In this document: positions 12,501 through 24,164 of the stretch, in pieces
Layout: each line of letters opens with the position of its first letter
How positions within the stretch are numbered: position 1 is the first letter of the stretch
DNA from: Nemopilema nomurai
Taxonomy: Eukaryota > Cnidaria > Scyphozoa > Rhizostomeae > Rhizostomatidae
NCBI GenBank assembly: GCA_003864495.1
Contig: ML133383.1
Location: forward strand, 7,796,880-7,860,879
DNA: 64,000 nt
Direction: 5' to 3'
Program-made: the position numbers and the translations under genes
The notes under the pieces: generated by a model
Told to the model about the DNA's origin: nothing
Seen by the model: the letters and a program-made list of their open reading frames with translations, nothing else
Databases searched by the model: none

Positions 12501-15500
12501 CTCCCCTTGTGGCTTTTCTATTTACTTTATAGTCTAACGAACGATTAACCATCGACTCATCTTGGTTTTGTGTTTCCAGGGGACACTCCTTTCTGACGAG
12601 GATGTTCAGTATCTGAGCACTTGCTTAATTTAGTAGCCCAGTATTGATTCAGATATGGCTTCATGAACTAGTATTGTTATTATAAATTCTAATTTTCGAC
12701 GCTGAATGGTCTTTAAATTGCCAAAAATCACTCTTCTCGCAGTTCTAGTTTTCGTGGTATTTTGGTATCTAGGTATCGTGTTTTCTCGTAATGATTCTAA
12801 TGAAGACAATTCAAGTGTGTATTCACTATTGACAGGAATGGTGGACACATTTATGGCTGAACGAGGGCTTCGCGTCTTGGATAGAATACCTCTGCGTGGA
12901 CCATTGCTTCCCAGACTACGATATCTGGACTCAATTTGTCGTAAACGATTTCGTTCGTGCATTGTCGCTTGACGCTCTAAAGAACAGGTAACTTGGCTAA
13001 CAGTAATTCGTCAGCCCATTTCTATGTAATTCCTGCTCGCTCCTGGTTGTCTTCTTGTCAACCAACCGAGAGTTTCCACAAGTTGGAAGGCAAGATAGGG
13101 CAATAAATAGGCCTCTACTGTTGTTAAAACCGCGGCGATGTTTTGCATATTGGGACACACTGTTTCTATTAATTCATTCAGCGTTTATAAAAAGAGCAAA
13201 GGAATAAACGATGGGGTAAGAAGCCAAAGTGGAACCAATGATTTTTTGTGTCAACTGCTTTGTCAAGGAATTGTCTAGTCAATTTATGAAAAGCTGTCGT
13301 GACTTTAGAGCTGGTAGTTGGCAATTCAAGTGATCGAAAGAAATTTTGCTGTATATGAAGTTTGATTTGAAAATATGCAGTGGTTGTTAAAATGATTCAT
13401 CCTTTTTGTTAAGTTTCGTTGATTATTTATTATCTTTGCTCTTCTTCAGACTTTTGTGCCTCGGTCAGTCTTTATCCAATGCCATTATATTTTCCATCGT
13501 GATCATTTATAGTTTTCCCTCTCTTCTCTTTATAGCCATCCGATTGAGGTAATTTTATGCTGTTGCTTTCGACTTCAAAACGGATGTTGGTGGCATAATA
13601 CGAAGCCAATCAGCTTGATCGCTAAAATGCGCAATACACTTTGGTGAAAAAATATTGGTTCACTAGATTATGTTAACGCCAATTACAGACTCTAGACTGC
13701 TTGTTAGTTTAGACATAGCAAAGCGACTAGTAAGCAATACCAAGAGTTTTTTTAAGATACATATCCGAGGTCAAAAAAATTTCAAATCTTTCAATTATCA
13801 GCACAGCAGTCGAACGTTCGCAGCCCAATTTATGGCCTTTCTAAGGTCTTTTTTGGAAGAACATTTCATTTATCATTCCTAAAGAAAATTTTGTTGGTGT
13901 TTGAATTATTACTAGCTGTGCTATTTCTATTGTTGCTTAAATTGTGAATGACGCCATTAATGTATTTTTCTAGGTGGAAGTTGGTCACCCATCTGAAGTG
14001 GACGAGATATTCGACGCAATATCGTACAGCAAGGGGGCCTCTGTAATCCGTATGCTGCACGAATATATTGGCGACGAGGTCCTCATATTATTGCTTGAAC
14101 CCCTGCCCCCCCCCCCCATTCAACCCCCCTTTTTCGCATTTATACGGAGGTCTAGGCGCGAGTGCTTGCTTATTTCCAGTCAGAATGTCAGCAAGCACAG
14201 CTTTTCAAGACCTGTTATATCTCAAGCATTAATTTTTTTAACAGAGAAATAGTATCTGCACGTCTAGGCCATTGAAAAGAGAACGAATTCTCTCACATGT
14301 CTTCCCTGTTCAAGATCAGTTGAATAAGAAGCCTCTTCGGAATAAACACATTAATCAAAAGAAACGACGTTCGAAATGAAGTATTCTCAGTGAAGAAGTA
14401 TTCTTGTGTACTTCATTTGCATGTTTAATTGCATAATTTATATTTCTTACAAGGCACTGTAGTTATGTTCACTTGTTGTTTCCGAATTGAGATTAATGCT
14501 GATCTTTACTAAGCAGGAATATACAATGTCAGACATACGTTTGAATCTTATAGTCAATGAGGATTTAGGCTCGGTTGTTTGTCTAAAACGTCAACTATAT
14601 GCTTTGCAATTTTCTTTACCAGGACTTCAAAGCTGGCCTTCACAACTACCTCACGAAGTACCAGAACAGTAATGCCCTTACTGGTAGGTGACAACGTAGC
14701 TTATTGAACTTTGAATGACAATGAACCTAAAGCACTTGTTTGCACTGAATGTTGTAATTCTGCTGTACGTTTTGGTTCTAAGCATCATATCTAGGTCTTT
14801 GTCTGTATACAATGCTCAATGATGCCTGTAAAGATGAAATTATCACAGTGTTACTCTTTATTCTTGTTACAAAGGCTTCCCGAATGATGGTTATATCCTG
14901 CAGAGTGAAGCTACTGGCTTTACAAGTTTCACGGGTCTCCTTTCAACCGGTTATTTGTCGATGGCACCAACGGCTTTCCGTATCTTTAGATGCCTCCGAA
15001 ATGATTATGGCTTCGTTTTTGAGATCTTCGGTTTGTCAACCCTGTTGTTGTTTGGTTTTTGGTAGCTGCTTTGTTTCAAGTCATAAATTTTCATTCCAGA
15101 TGATTTGTGGGAAAGTCTTGCTCATGCTAGTAAGAAGCCTGTTGGTGATGTAATGAACACCTGGACAAAACAGATGGGATTCCCCGTTCTTACAGTCTCG
15201 ATGCAAAAGGTAAACAAATTGAGAAAATTCAATGAGGGTCATGTTACTATGTTTCTAGTCGTGAAGCTATTGTTTCTTTTTCATGTTAGCGAGAGCTCTA
15301 ATATTGTTAAGGCTCTTAAACAATGATTTTTCCCAAATGCCCTGGAGGTTGAGAAGAATCTTCCATCTTGTCTTTTATTATAGAGCCCATTCATTTACAG
15401 AGTTTAATGTCAGGTAAATAATTAAGGTACAGAAAGGACTTATCCACTGAGTTTTTTGCAACTTGTCCATGTGGTTTTCAGTGGCGATTTTCTATATTCT

Positions 15501-18500
15501 TTATCTAGAATGAAAATCTACGCATTCTTCAAGTTTCACAGAAAAAATTTTCAGCAGATGGGTCGATTTCAGAAGGTAAAAGCCCAACCAAGATTTGCCC
15601 GGTTTTATTGCATATTGTATGCCTAGTTTTCTGTATATTGTATGATCGGCAATAATAGATCTTTGCTGCATGATTTTCAAACACATAGTTGAAATTGCCT
15701 ATTTGATTAAGGAAGACGTAAATTTGTTTTTTTACGATCAAGGCATTGATCATAAAGTATCTCAAACATTTACTGTTGTTATTAGAACTGTAATTAATGT
15801 TGTCATCAGCATTAACATTTTGCTATCATCTCATCTCATTCTCATCAGAGCATAACTTTCCTGCCATTCATCATGTCACATTTAAGTCTGTTTCTTTCTT
15901 TGGATTTCCATTTATTATAGTAGCATGGCTCATTTTACCTATTAAATAAAAAAGGCGTCATCAACATAAAGCAGTTACCTAAACGATTTTCTTGACTAAT
16001 TTTTTCCACTTAAAGTCTTTCCACTATACAGTTGACCCTATGCGCCTTTTTTCTCGTGAGGATTATGGAACTTTGCACAGAATGCCTCGGACAATTGATT
16101 TTCGGTGAATGAAACTCCATCGGTCATTTAGTCGTGCACTTTCTTCCAGGTGATGACAATTACAAGTGGCTGGTCCCGATAACAGTGTGCACCAGTGACC
16201 ACCCGGCAACCGCGACTGTAAAAACACTGCTTACTGACAAAGAAATGGTAATTTTTGTGAATAGCGTACCGGAGGATTCCTGGGTGAAACTCAATCCCGG
16301 TCAAGTTTGTTTCTACCGGGTAAACTACGCTCCCGAGATGTTGGACGCATTGATACCGGCAATCAAAGACCAATCGCTGCAACCGATTGACCGACTGGGA
16401 ATTCAAAATGACCTGTTTGCATTGGTGAGTTACATCATCGTTTAAACCCGTTGGCATCACTTTGAATGACCATGGAAGCTAGCTTCGGAAACCACCTTCG
16501 GAAGCTAGGTAGTAACAAATAGAAGACATCTAGAGGCTAGTAATGAACCCGCATAGTATTTTCTGAGATCTGGAAGCTGATAAGAACCCGAGCTTTAATG
16601 ACTGCGCACGTTGTGTAGATTTGACATCAAATCAAATCAATGAGAATTATATTTTATGCCAGTATCGCAATTCGTGGTTTCATGATTTAAAAGGAATAGT
16701 ATTCTTCACAAGATAAAGAATGGCAGTATGCACTGATACCTTTTCATCTGATTTCGATCTTCTTCACTTCCAAGACGCAAGCTGGAATGAAAAGCACAGT
16801 CGACTACCTACGTGTTGTCTCAGGCTTCGTCTCAGAGACAAACTATACAGTGTGGAATGACGTCATATCGAATCTTTCCAAACTGAAGACGTTGCTGCAG
16901 TATACCCCAGCTATAAAAAGCTTCCAGGATTTTTGTGTTAAGTTGCTCACACCTATTGGTAAAATTGTTGGCTGGGAAAAAGAAGACGGAGAAGGTTGTT
17001 ATTTTTCGTGCATTTTTTCTATACAACTTTTAGAACAGTCGACTTTAAGAGTTTTTGTAGAGCTGCTAGAAAGAAGGCTTCTGTATAACTCTTGGCATAT
17101 AGTAGCTAGCTCTGGGCACATAGAAGATTTCTGCAGTCTTCACGAAGATTCTTTTCCGCGTAGCCTAATTGTGTTTCCAAGCGGATTTTTGGTGTAACAC
17201 CTACCATACTCTGAACACTCTCTCGGTTGTTCTCGTAGGCCATCTTACTGCATTGCTGCGCAGCATGGTCATTGGGATGCTCGGCCGCAGTGGACACGAG
17301 GCAACAATTAAGGAATGCAGGAAACGATTCGAGGAACACTGCTCAGGAGCAAAGGAGATACCGGCAGATCTCAGAGGAGCTGTGTATGGAACCGTTATTG
17401 CCAACGGAAGTGTGGAAGACCTGGTCTCGATGATCGAGCTGTACAGAAAGACGGACCACCAAGAGGAGAAAGTCCGATTGATGCGGTGTATGGGAGGGTC
17501 TGATGACAAGATTGTGATTGAGCGAGCCCTTTCTTTTGCAATGTCGGTAGGGTTGCATGCATTTACTACAACTATAAAGAAGGGGGAAGAGGGACCTTTT
17601 TTGGGGACTAGGAATCAATCCAGCTGAAGTTATTCATGCAACTTCCTGTCCCTTTAGTTGCCACGATTTATACCTCAACTTTAAGTGCAACTATTCAATG
17701 TTTTGTTAGATGTAGAATCAGGCCTTAACAACAGCCCTAACAAATCTTCACATATTTTCACTCTGCTAATGTTGATTGACACTGAATATATTGAAGCAAT
17801 TTTCAAATTAGCTAATTGTATTCTTAGGTAGACGTCTGTTGAGACTTTACTTTATTCTTTTCCTCTTCCCTCTCTGCACGTGACTCTGCACGTGTGAATC
17901 TGCAAGCGATTCGTTACTCAAATCGAATGTTTTTGACTCTGATCTTAGGATGAAGTAAGATCACAAGACACAGTGTTTGCAATCGCGGGATGTACTAACA
18001 GGTATTTTGCCACCAAATGGCACATTTTAGTGTTTGAACATTTCATGCAGCTATGATCTTGTTATTTGTTATATATTTGCCTTAGTTAACCACTGATCAA
18101 ATAATCTGGATCCCAGTCAGAGTAGAATCCGAGCAGTTATCAAGCACCACCCGACACGAGTCATTCCAGTTTCTACAAGAGAGGGTTTTGCCTTGTAGTG
18201 AGAGAAATTGCCATTTCATCCCCAACACGAGTAAATACGCCCCCCTTTTGGTGTTTCCTATCAACCTCGCTACCAACCTTAGATCAGGGTATTGACGATT
18301 CTGCTGACGTTTCTTCAACTGTTGAATTTTCATCCTGCAGTGTTCAAGGCAGATGGCAGACGTGGCAGTTCGTGAAAGACAACTGGGAACTGCTTCATAG
18401 CAGATACCAAGGAGGATTTCTGCTTGGCCGTCTCATCAAGGTTAGTGCACCTCCGCCTGGGAGTATCGTAGAACGTCATTGGGATATGGACACCTCATGT

Positions 18501-19914
18501 CTGCTTATAATCTACGTATATGTAACACAAGTAGTTAGTTGTAATTTTTGGTATTGACTCGAGAGCATGCCTTTTATTCAGTCACTTCTATGTCTATGAG
18601 AATATAATAGTCATCATTCTCGTGTTGAAGTTAAGAAAAGGAGAAGGCTTGTACTGGCGAAACTCAATTTGAAGCTAGTTCATGGAATCATTAATATGGG
18701 GACCAGGAAGATCCCTAGACATAATTATCGACGGTTTTTTCAATCAGCATGAGGGCTTATTTGTAACATTTGAAAACCGTAAGCTGATAATTGCGAACAT
18801 ATCGATGCACAAAGGGAAATTCGTTCGTCTATTCTAGCAGCTTTTGACTCTTTTTATTGTGTTGGCCAGAGTGTCTTAGCACATAGAATGGGGATTTGTT
18901 TCCAGGCAATTCCTCTTAAATAAAATTGCCTTGGACAATGTTGCATAAAGCCGGAATCAAAATGTTCCCTTTGTTCGCTTGTAGTTCTCGTATATCTTTT
19001 ATCCAGATTTTTTCTCCAAGTTTTTTACCTTGGTAGTAATGTCAAGTAGCAGGACTAAAGAAAAAGGCGAACACTTGTATATTCATAAATATATTTCCCT
19101 TTGTAGTCGACGACAGAGAACTTTGCATCAGAAGACATGGCAAAAGATGTCGAGGTTTTTACCCTTTTCATTTTCGATAATATTGTGTATGACAAATGTT
19201 AATAAAGCGTAAATAAATAATGATAACGAAACTAAGAGCTGAACTTTTATGACTCAAATGAAAGCCACCAGTAAGAGTGAGTTCGAGAAATATATGCTCA
19301 GTTGAATACATCACAAAAGGCAGTACAATAAGGTGAATTGAAGACAGTTTTTTGGGTGTTTGCTTGGCGTCTGACGTAATGGCATTTCTTGCATTTAAAA
19401 ACATGCTTTGCGCATTACTTATATGCTGGATCTGCCCCCCTTGAATTGCATCAACAACGTTAAAGGAAAGTGGGACGCTTGCTTTAATACCCGGGTTGTG
19501 TAGAAAGTCTTTTATACCGGGGTCGTGTAGAAAGACTTTAATACCGGGGTTGTGTACAATGTCTTCAATACAGGGGTTGTGTATAAAGTCTTTAATACCG
19601 GGGTTGTGTACTAAGTCTTTTATACCGGGGTCGTGTAGAAAGTCTTTAATACCGGGGTCGTGTAGAAAGTCTTTAATACCGGGGTCGTGTAGGAAGTCTT
19701 TAATACCGGGGTTGTGTTCAATACAAAAGTCGAATTGTTTTCACGTCATTCGACTGATTGCATTTTCTTACTTCAGGACTTTTTCAAGAAACATGAAGCC
19801 CCGGCTGCTGAAAGAACCATCCAGCAAAGCTTGGAATCCATTCGTCTCAACAAGAGCTGGCTTTCTCGTGACGAGAACTCCGTTAAAGAATGGTTGAATG
19901 AAAATACGAATTAA
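6545..19914 (+). CDS. NPEPPS: Puromycin-sensitive aminopeptidase (M1 zinc metallopeptidase), 23 exons
   Basis: This is a cytosolic M1 aminopeptidase that removes N-terminal residues from peptides, including proteasome products. Exons: 6545-6829, 7884-7965, 8421-8620, 9153-9260, 9604-9804, 10273-10369, 10828-10861, 11106-11176, 11560-11594, 11956-11964, 12836-12987, 13536-13548, 13974-14078, 14623-14683, 15100-15209, 15509-15575, 16150-16424, 16775-16994, 17239-17546, 17949-18001, 18341-18440, 19107-19154, 19777-19914. All are GT-AG, phases agree throughout, and they give 923 residues (human about 919). Visible motifs are GAMEN at 325-329, zinc site HETAH at 361-365 with the third ligand Glu384 exactly 18 residues on, and catalytic Tyr447 in ISYSKGAS. 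The C-terminal ERAP1-like half is complete. The first ATG adds a basic 49-residue leader; a second ATG at 6692 starts at MSQGEAV and gives an 874-residue cytosolic form, as in mammals. The protein looks intact. Confidence 0.95.
11956..11964 (+). other. NPEPPS: 9-nt microexon of NPEPPS (Val-Thr-Met)
   Basis: GTTACAATG lies between a TGTAG acceptor and a GTAAGC donor, phase 0 on both sides. It supplies residues 372-374. Without it the protein would lack the conserved VTM between HQWFGNL and [11 protein letters not shown], which is invariant in this family around the zinc site. Reading through the preceding donor gives unrelated codons, so the microexon is needed. It is flanked by introns of about 360 and 870 bp. 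Confidence 0.9.
13536..13548 (+). other. NPEPPS: 13-nt microexon of NPEPPS
   Basis: It is bounded by a TATAG acceptor and a GTAATT donor. It completes a split Ser codon and adds His-Pro-Ile-Glu, rebuilding the conserved NSHPIEV(E)[11 protein letters not shown] segment between the neighbouring exons. The phases (2 in, 0 out) match exactly. Confidence 0.88.
14103..14138 (+). repeat. C-rich tract just after NPEPPS exon 13
   Basis: A run of about a dozen C residues followed by a second C6 run lies 25-60 bp inside the intron after exon 13. Such mononucleotide tracts recur in this window. It may be only a simple repeat. Confidence 0.7.
19486..19727 (+). repeat. 27-bp minisatellite, about 9 copies, in last NPEPPS intron
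   Basis: The unit is close to AATACCGGGGTCGTGTAGAA plus AGTCTTT. Because 27 is a multiple of three and no unit carries a stop in one frame, the array reads as a nine-residue protein repeat (SCRKSLIPG). That frame runs on into the last NPEPPS exon in the wrong phase, so it is not part of the aminopeptidase. Copies differ by a few substitutions. Confidence 0.9.
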
Positions 19915-20403
19915 CAGACACGTTATCATTGTTGCATCGTTCATATCAAGTGTGAAATGTCACTGATATCGCACTTTCCTCTCAGTTTCAATCTTTCAAT
20001 ACAGTTTGTCGTCCAGCAAATGAATGTAAAAGATACTGTGGCCCTACGCGTAAACACTTTTCATTAAGGGAACCTTTATCGTGATCCCTTAGAAGCCTAG
20101 CGGTTCTCGCTCATAAAATTACCAGAGCATCAAAGATTCAGCTAGTCGGTAAAAATTACAGCAACATCAACAACAACCTGATTAAGCCCCATGGTGACCT
20201 ATGCATAATTATCCATTTTCAGGGTTTTAAACTTCTTTATCGTCGTCATCTGTGCCACAAAAGTAATGATAAAGAGGCCCGTCGAACAGGGCCGACGGCA
20301 TCACCGTGTTTCTAGTTTTTTGCGGTGCATCTACGAATGGTCATCATGCGCAAAAACACTTCATAGGTAATGTCATGGTAGACGGAAAACAATGGCTTTG
20401 TAC
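19915..20403 (+). other. NPEPPS: Probable NPEPPS 3' UTR
   Basis: This segment runs from the NPEPPS stop codon to the first good AATAAA. No coding frame or repeat was recognised in it. Assignment as 3' UTR rests on position only. Confidence 0.5.
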
Positions 20404-20409
20404 AATAAA
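20404..20409 (+). terminator. Candidate NPEPPS poly(A) signal
   Basis: AATAAA lies 490 nt after the NPEPPS stop and directly abuts the left target-site duplication of the hAT element (20410-20417). Cleavage normally occurs 10-30 nt downstream, which would fall inside the transposon end. Confidence 0.5.
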
Positions 20410-20445
20410 AGCTTGATCAGGGGCGGACTGGCTGGTCGGGCTATT

Positions 20446-20573
20446 CGGTTCAAGGGCCGGTCGGTTCAAGGGCCGGTCGGTTCAAGGGCCGGTCGGTTCA
20501 AGGGCCGGTCGGTTCAAGGGCCGGTCGGTTTAAAGGCCGGTCGGTTTAAGGGCCGGTTGGTTTAAGGGCCGGT
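20446..20573 (+). repeat. 16-bp subterminal tandem repeat of the hAT element, 8 copies
   Basis: The unit is CGGTTCAAGGGCCGGT. Five early copies are identical and later ones drift to CGGTTTAAGGGCCGGT. It lies 28 bp inside the left end, where hAT transposases bind repeated subterminal motifs. A binding role is inferred from position. The right end carries only one related GGGCCGGTTTGAT stretch. Confidence 0.88.
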
Positions 20574-20996
20574 CGATAAAAGTGCAAAAAATAAATTGGT
20601 TTAAAAAGTGAATGCAAGGCGAAAAAAGTCTCCACGCGTTGATTTGTCTGTCATGACTTTTCAGAGACTTTGTGGAAGAGAGTAAATATCAACGCGCGTA
20701 CTTCAAAGCCATCAAAATTATGAATACATTATTGTCACCGAAGCCCAAACACATTTCTTCAGGAAACATATTATTGACAACTTTTTATCTTTTCTCTTGA
20801 CGGTACTTCCCTATTGGCGACATATTATACTTTAACGATTGAATGCACTACGCAAGATTTTAACCTGCCCTGATGTATTTTTACTTAGCTTTTGCTTTAA
20901 GCTGGTCATGTTTTGCCTAGGCACAAGCTATTGCTAAATGTAATAAATTTAAACGTTTGAAAATTCATTAAGCGATCTTCTCTGTAATGTGAAGCA

Positions 20997-22520
20997 ATGA
21001 AGAGGGCATATGTAGAACAAGGAAAGAGCCCGAAGACTTCAACCAAAAGTGGGGCACAGAAACTTCATGAGAAAGAGCTGCGAGCCTTTAAAAAGGATTC
21101 AGCTACGATACTAAACCTCGACAACTTTTTTTACCATATCTTGGATACAACCCAAGACGTATCTTGCAAAGATCAATGCTCTATTGTTTTCCGGTATGTA
21201 CATACCACGGTCTTAATTAGAAAGGTTGCTGATTCTTGTCCAAACAACAGGTTCAACAGCACAAAATTTGTTTGACCTTATTAAGGTAAACCTAGAACCC
21301 TTCAACATTGGTATTAAAGATTGCATTGGAGACAGTTTTGATGGAGCAGCCAGTATGTAGGGCCAATATAATGGCGTACAGGCAAAAATCAAACAAGTTG
21401 CAGACATGCATATTCGTGTGTGGTGCTTTGCACATACATTGAATCTTGTCCTGGGAGACACTACCTCTGCTACCACTCTAGCCATGAGTTTATTCGCCCT
21501 TTTAAATTCATTTACTACCTTCTTCAGAGAGTCACACAAGTGAATGAATCAGTGGAATGACGATCTTGCAGCTGAAGTTGGAAGAGAAAAACTGAAGAAG
21601 TTAAACACGGTTGGTAAGACACGCTGGTAGGCAAAAGATGGGGCCATTCAGAAGGCCTTTGGAGATTTCGATTTCATTCACACCGAGCACCATGCCTTGT
21701 ATATTGACATGTTGATTATTTTATCTGGCATAGCTCACAATAACGAGTTTAACACATCTGCTAGAGATGATGCAAGAACATTACTAGGAAAAATCTTGAC
21801 ATTTGAGACGATTTTAACAGCCACTGTTTTCCGTGCAATTTTTGCTATCAAACATGCTAGGCGCTGCAACTGAAAGACTTGAAAAAATTAGCAGAGACTT
21901 TGAGAATGTAGAAGGTAGGTGGAAAGATAGGTTTTCCAATCGTAGAGAGCTATACCAAGATTTTTCAAGCTTAGACCCTCGCCGCTTTGAAGAATTTAAA
22001 AAGAAGGCCTGTCTAAAGAGGATCTGGGAAGCATTTGCAAAAGGATGGGACTGGATAGCATCGTGTTGAGGGAACGGCTCTTGGATTTCCACGAATCAGT
22101 TCCAATGCTAATGGAGTATGGAGTCGATGACAAAGAAGGCTTTGCAAGTACTTCATCTGAGGATGAATCATCGAATGCTCAAGATTCAGATGATGATTTA
22201 TGTCAAGCAACTGGTGAAGGAAAGTGCCGTTGTTGCTTTTCACGTGTATTCAAGATTTTATACCAGTTTAACATGCAATCCTCTGCATATTCAGAGCTTT
22301 ACCAAGCTTATATATGCCTGGTAACTTTGGTGGCGGTTAAGTGGAGTGTGAAAGAAGCTTTTCCACTTTAAAATATATAAAGAACAGATTACGTAGTAGT
22401 ATCTCGCATCCAAACCTGGAGTCCTTCACGTTCATGTTCTTAGAAAAATGCCCGTTAGATGACATCCAGAACGATCACATTATCAACATATTTGCAAATT
22501 ATGTTAACGGAACATGTTAA
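20997..22520 (+). pseudogene. Broken hAT transposase (zinc-finger MYM/THAP-hAT type)
   Basis: Fragments appear in order but in different frames and with in-frame stops. An N-terminal part (from 20997, with a CSIVFRYV motif) is followed by a frameshift near 21250. Next comes a part with DCIGDSFDGAASM and CFAHTLNLVL, interrupted by TAG near 21358, TGA near 21541 and TAG near 21628. The C-terminal dimerisation motif (CERSFSTLKYIKNRLRSS, about 22345-22400) runs to a stop at 22518. The enzyme once cut and moved the element; it cannot be made now. Confidence 0.85.
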
Positions 22521-22718
22521 CAGAGCTCCGACGTCTCATATTGCTGTGACTGCATGTATGAAGTTACTGCATTTAGAGACAAAGTCAAACCAATGAGTTA
22601 CGTATTTACCATTTCTGTTAACATGTTCCGAGGGGCTTTTTATTTGCTGTTATTTTGGGCCGGTTTGATCAAAATGTGCCCGGGCTGAAAAAATTAGCCA
22701 GTCCGCCCTGAGCTTGAT

Positions 22719-23302
22719 ATTGAGATACTAGGGGGTCGGAGTCTGGTTGATGGGAACAACAGTTGGGGAGAGTGTCAAAAGACATGCCTATTGTGGATGG
22801 GCTCAGGGCAGTATTATTGTACCTTTTGTGTTCCAAACAATCCAGTGGCCCGTGCGTTTAAATTTGTGTGTGCACCACTTCTTCTTAACTGCCAAGAGAT
22901 TTCAATTATCATGGAAGTAATATGATTCATTTGCATCAATCAAAGTTCAAACTGTTCACTCGCTCGCTCGAAGCGCAGGTTGCACAGACAGGCCCCAACG
23001 CGGTTTTCGAATGTCCAATATTTTCTTTGGACAGATGTAAATCCTCGTGTTGAGTAACGTCAAACACTTTTATCAGAAGAAAAACAGGGATGGTACGAAA
23101 CAATCAGAGAAGCACCCAACAAGCCCCATGGCCCAGGCATATTCGACAAGGTATGTACTTGAATCGTCGCACTTTTGTTTTCTTCAGTTGACAAACTGTT
23201 GTGCTCATTGTAACTTTTCTGCTATTCGTTGATGGTTCTGGGGTATGCTGCTAACTATCCACTAATTGATAAAGATCAAGCGACACGAAGTTAATGCTTC
23301 AT
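22719..23302. other. Spacer between two transposons, no gene seen
   Basis: This is ordinary unique-looking sequence with no supported exon or RNA gene. Confidence 0.5.
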
Positions 23303-24164
23303 TTAAGGTTACGGTAAACGTTTTCTGGACGAAAACATCCATTTTTCGATTGCTTCACATTCTGATAACCGAATTAATAAGGTACAAAGGTTTCCATAAT
23401 TTTCTTATCAAAGTTTCTAGCAGCGGTTTTCAAATCCCTCGACCTGTTAAGCCGATTATCCTTGTTCTGCTTCCTGTGGTTTGTGTAAGAGTATGGCACA
23501 TTCATGGGTTGTTGTGCTTATTTAAATATGCCAATTGATCTTAAAGCCTAAACTACTTGACCCAGATTACATTATTGGTAATATGATCCCAATGTGTATC
23601 ATCGCAAGTGCGATCAGTAAAATCCCGTTTTCTCCGGACTTGAAATTCCTCTACATACAGGTACGAAAAAGCTATTTTGTACCCAAGGAACAAATCGAAT
23701 GGCTCGAAAATTTGCACACGGCAGGGCAGATGTTGGGCAACCAAAGTGTCTCAAAATATTTTTATTTGCTCTGGTCCGTCTTTTATACCCAAATACAGCT
23801 GCGGGAGGATAGAAAAATTGTTTGCCAATTTTTGACAGGGTATGGTTTCAAGAAGAGGAGGAATTTAAAAAAATCTGAGACACTCTTTGGTAGCTTAGGA
23901 TCTGCACTTCCTGCTGGTATAAGTCAGATTTTGTTACCTCAAACGCGAGGGTACAAAATAGCTTTTGAAGGTGGTGCACTTTTTGAGCAATAAATTCGCA
24001 TGGAAAATAACATTTAACATTATATGTCAATAATTTTGATCTGGCTAGATACGCCATATTCTTGCGCATCGAATGATATATACTTTACCCAGATTCCTTG
24101 AAAAGTTTGGCCTTTAGGGAAGAAAAACCAATTTTCGTGTTGAAAACGTTTACCGTAACCTTAA
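23303..24164. mobile_element. TTAA-flanked terminal-inverted-repeat element (piggyBac-like MITE)
   Basis: The left end reads TTAAGGTTACGGTAAACGTT and the right end is its exact complement ending CCTTAA, with at least 23 bp of perfect inversion continuing into a shared ACGAAAA after three mismatches. TTAA at both outer edges fits piggyBac-type integration, which duplicates TTAA. The 862-bp length is too short for a piggyBac transposase. It contains one long open frame of unknown identity (see next entry). Confidence 0.65.
23583..23993 (+). CDS. Unrecognised 136-codon ORF inside the TTAA element
   Basis: This is the longest open frame in the element, from an ATG at 23583 to TAA at 23991-23993; the frame is open a further 16 codons upstream without an ATG. 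The product would be Leu/Ile-rich near the start and Lys/Arg-rich in the middle (a GFKKRRNLKK stretch). I see no known domain and no acidic catalytic triad. It could be a chance ORF or the tail of an unknown element-encoded protein. Confidence 0.25.
   Translation: MIPMCIIASAISKIPFSPDLKFLYIQVRKSYFVPKEQIEWLENLHTAGQMLGNQSVSKYFYLLWSVFYTQIQLREDRKIVCQFLTGYGFKKRRNLKKSETLFGSLGSALPAGISQILLPQTRGYKIAFEGGALFEQ

Larger units (their letters stand above)
20418..22710 (+). mobile_element. hAT-superfamily DNA transposon, degenerate, with 8-bp target duplication
   Basis: The ends are inverted: the left end begins CAGGGGCGGACTGGCT and the right end is the complement of CAGGGCGGACTGGCTAAT. Perfect 8-bp direct repeats AGCTTGAT flank it at 20410-20417 and 22711-22718, the hAT hallmark. 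The interior carries a broken transposase whose C-terminus matches the hAT dimerisation region. The intact target duplication suggests the insertion is not very old, yet the coding region is dead. Confidence 0.92.

Noticed and set aside
12706..12972. 88-codon frame with a signal-anchor-like N-terminus
   Set aside because: Its second half is the wrong frame of NPEPPS exon 11, and the hydrophobic part is T-rich intron.
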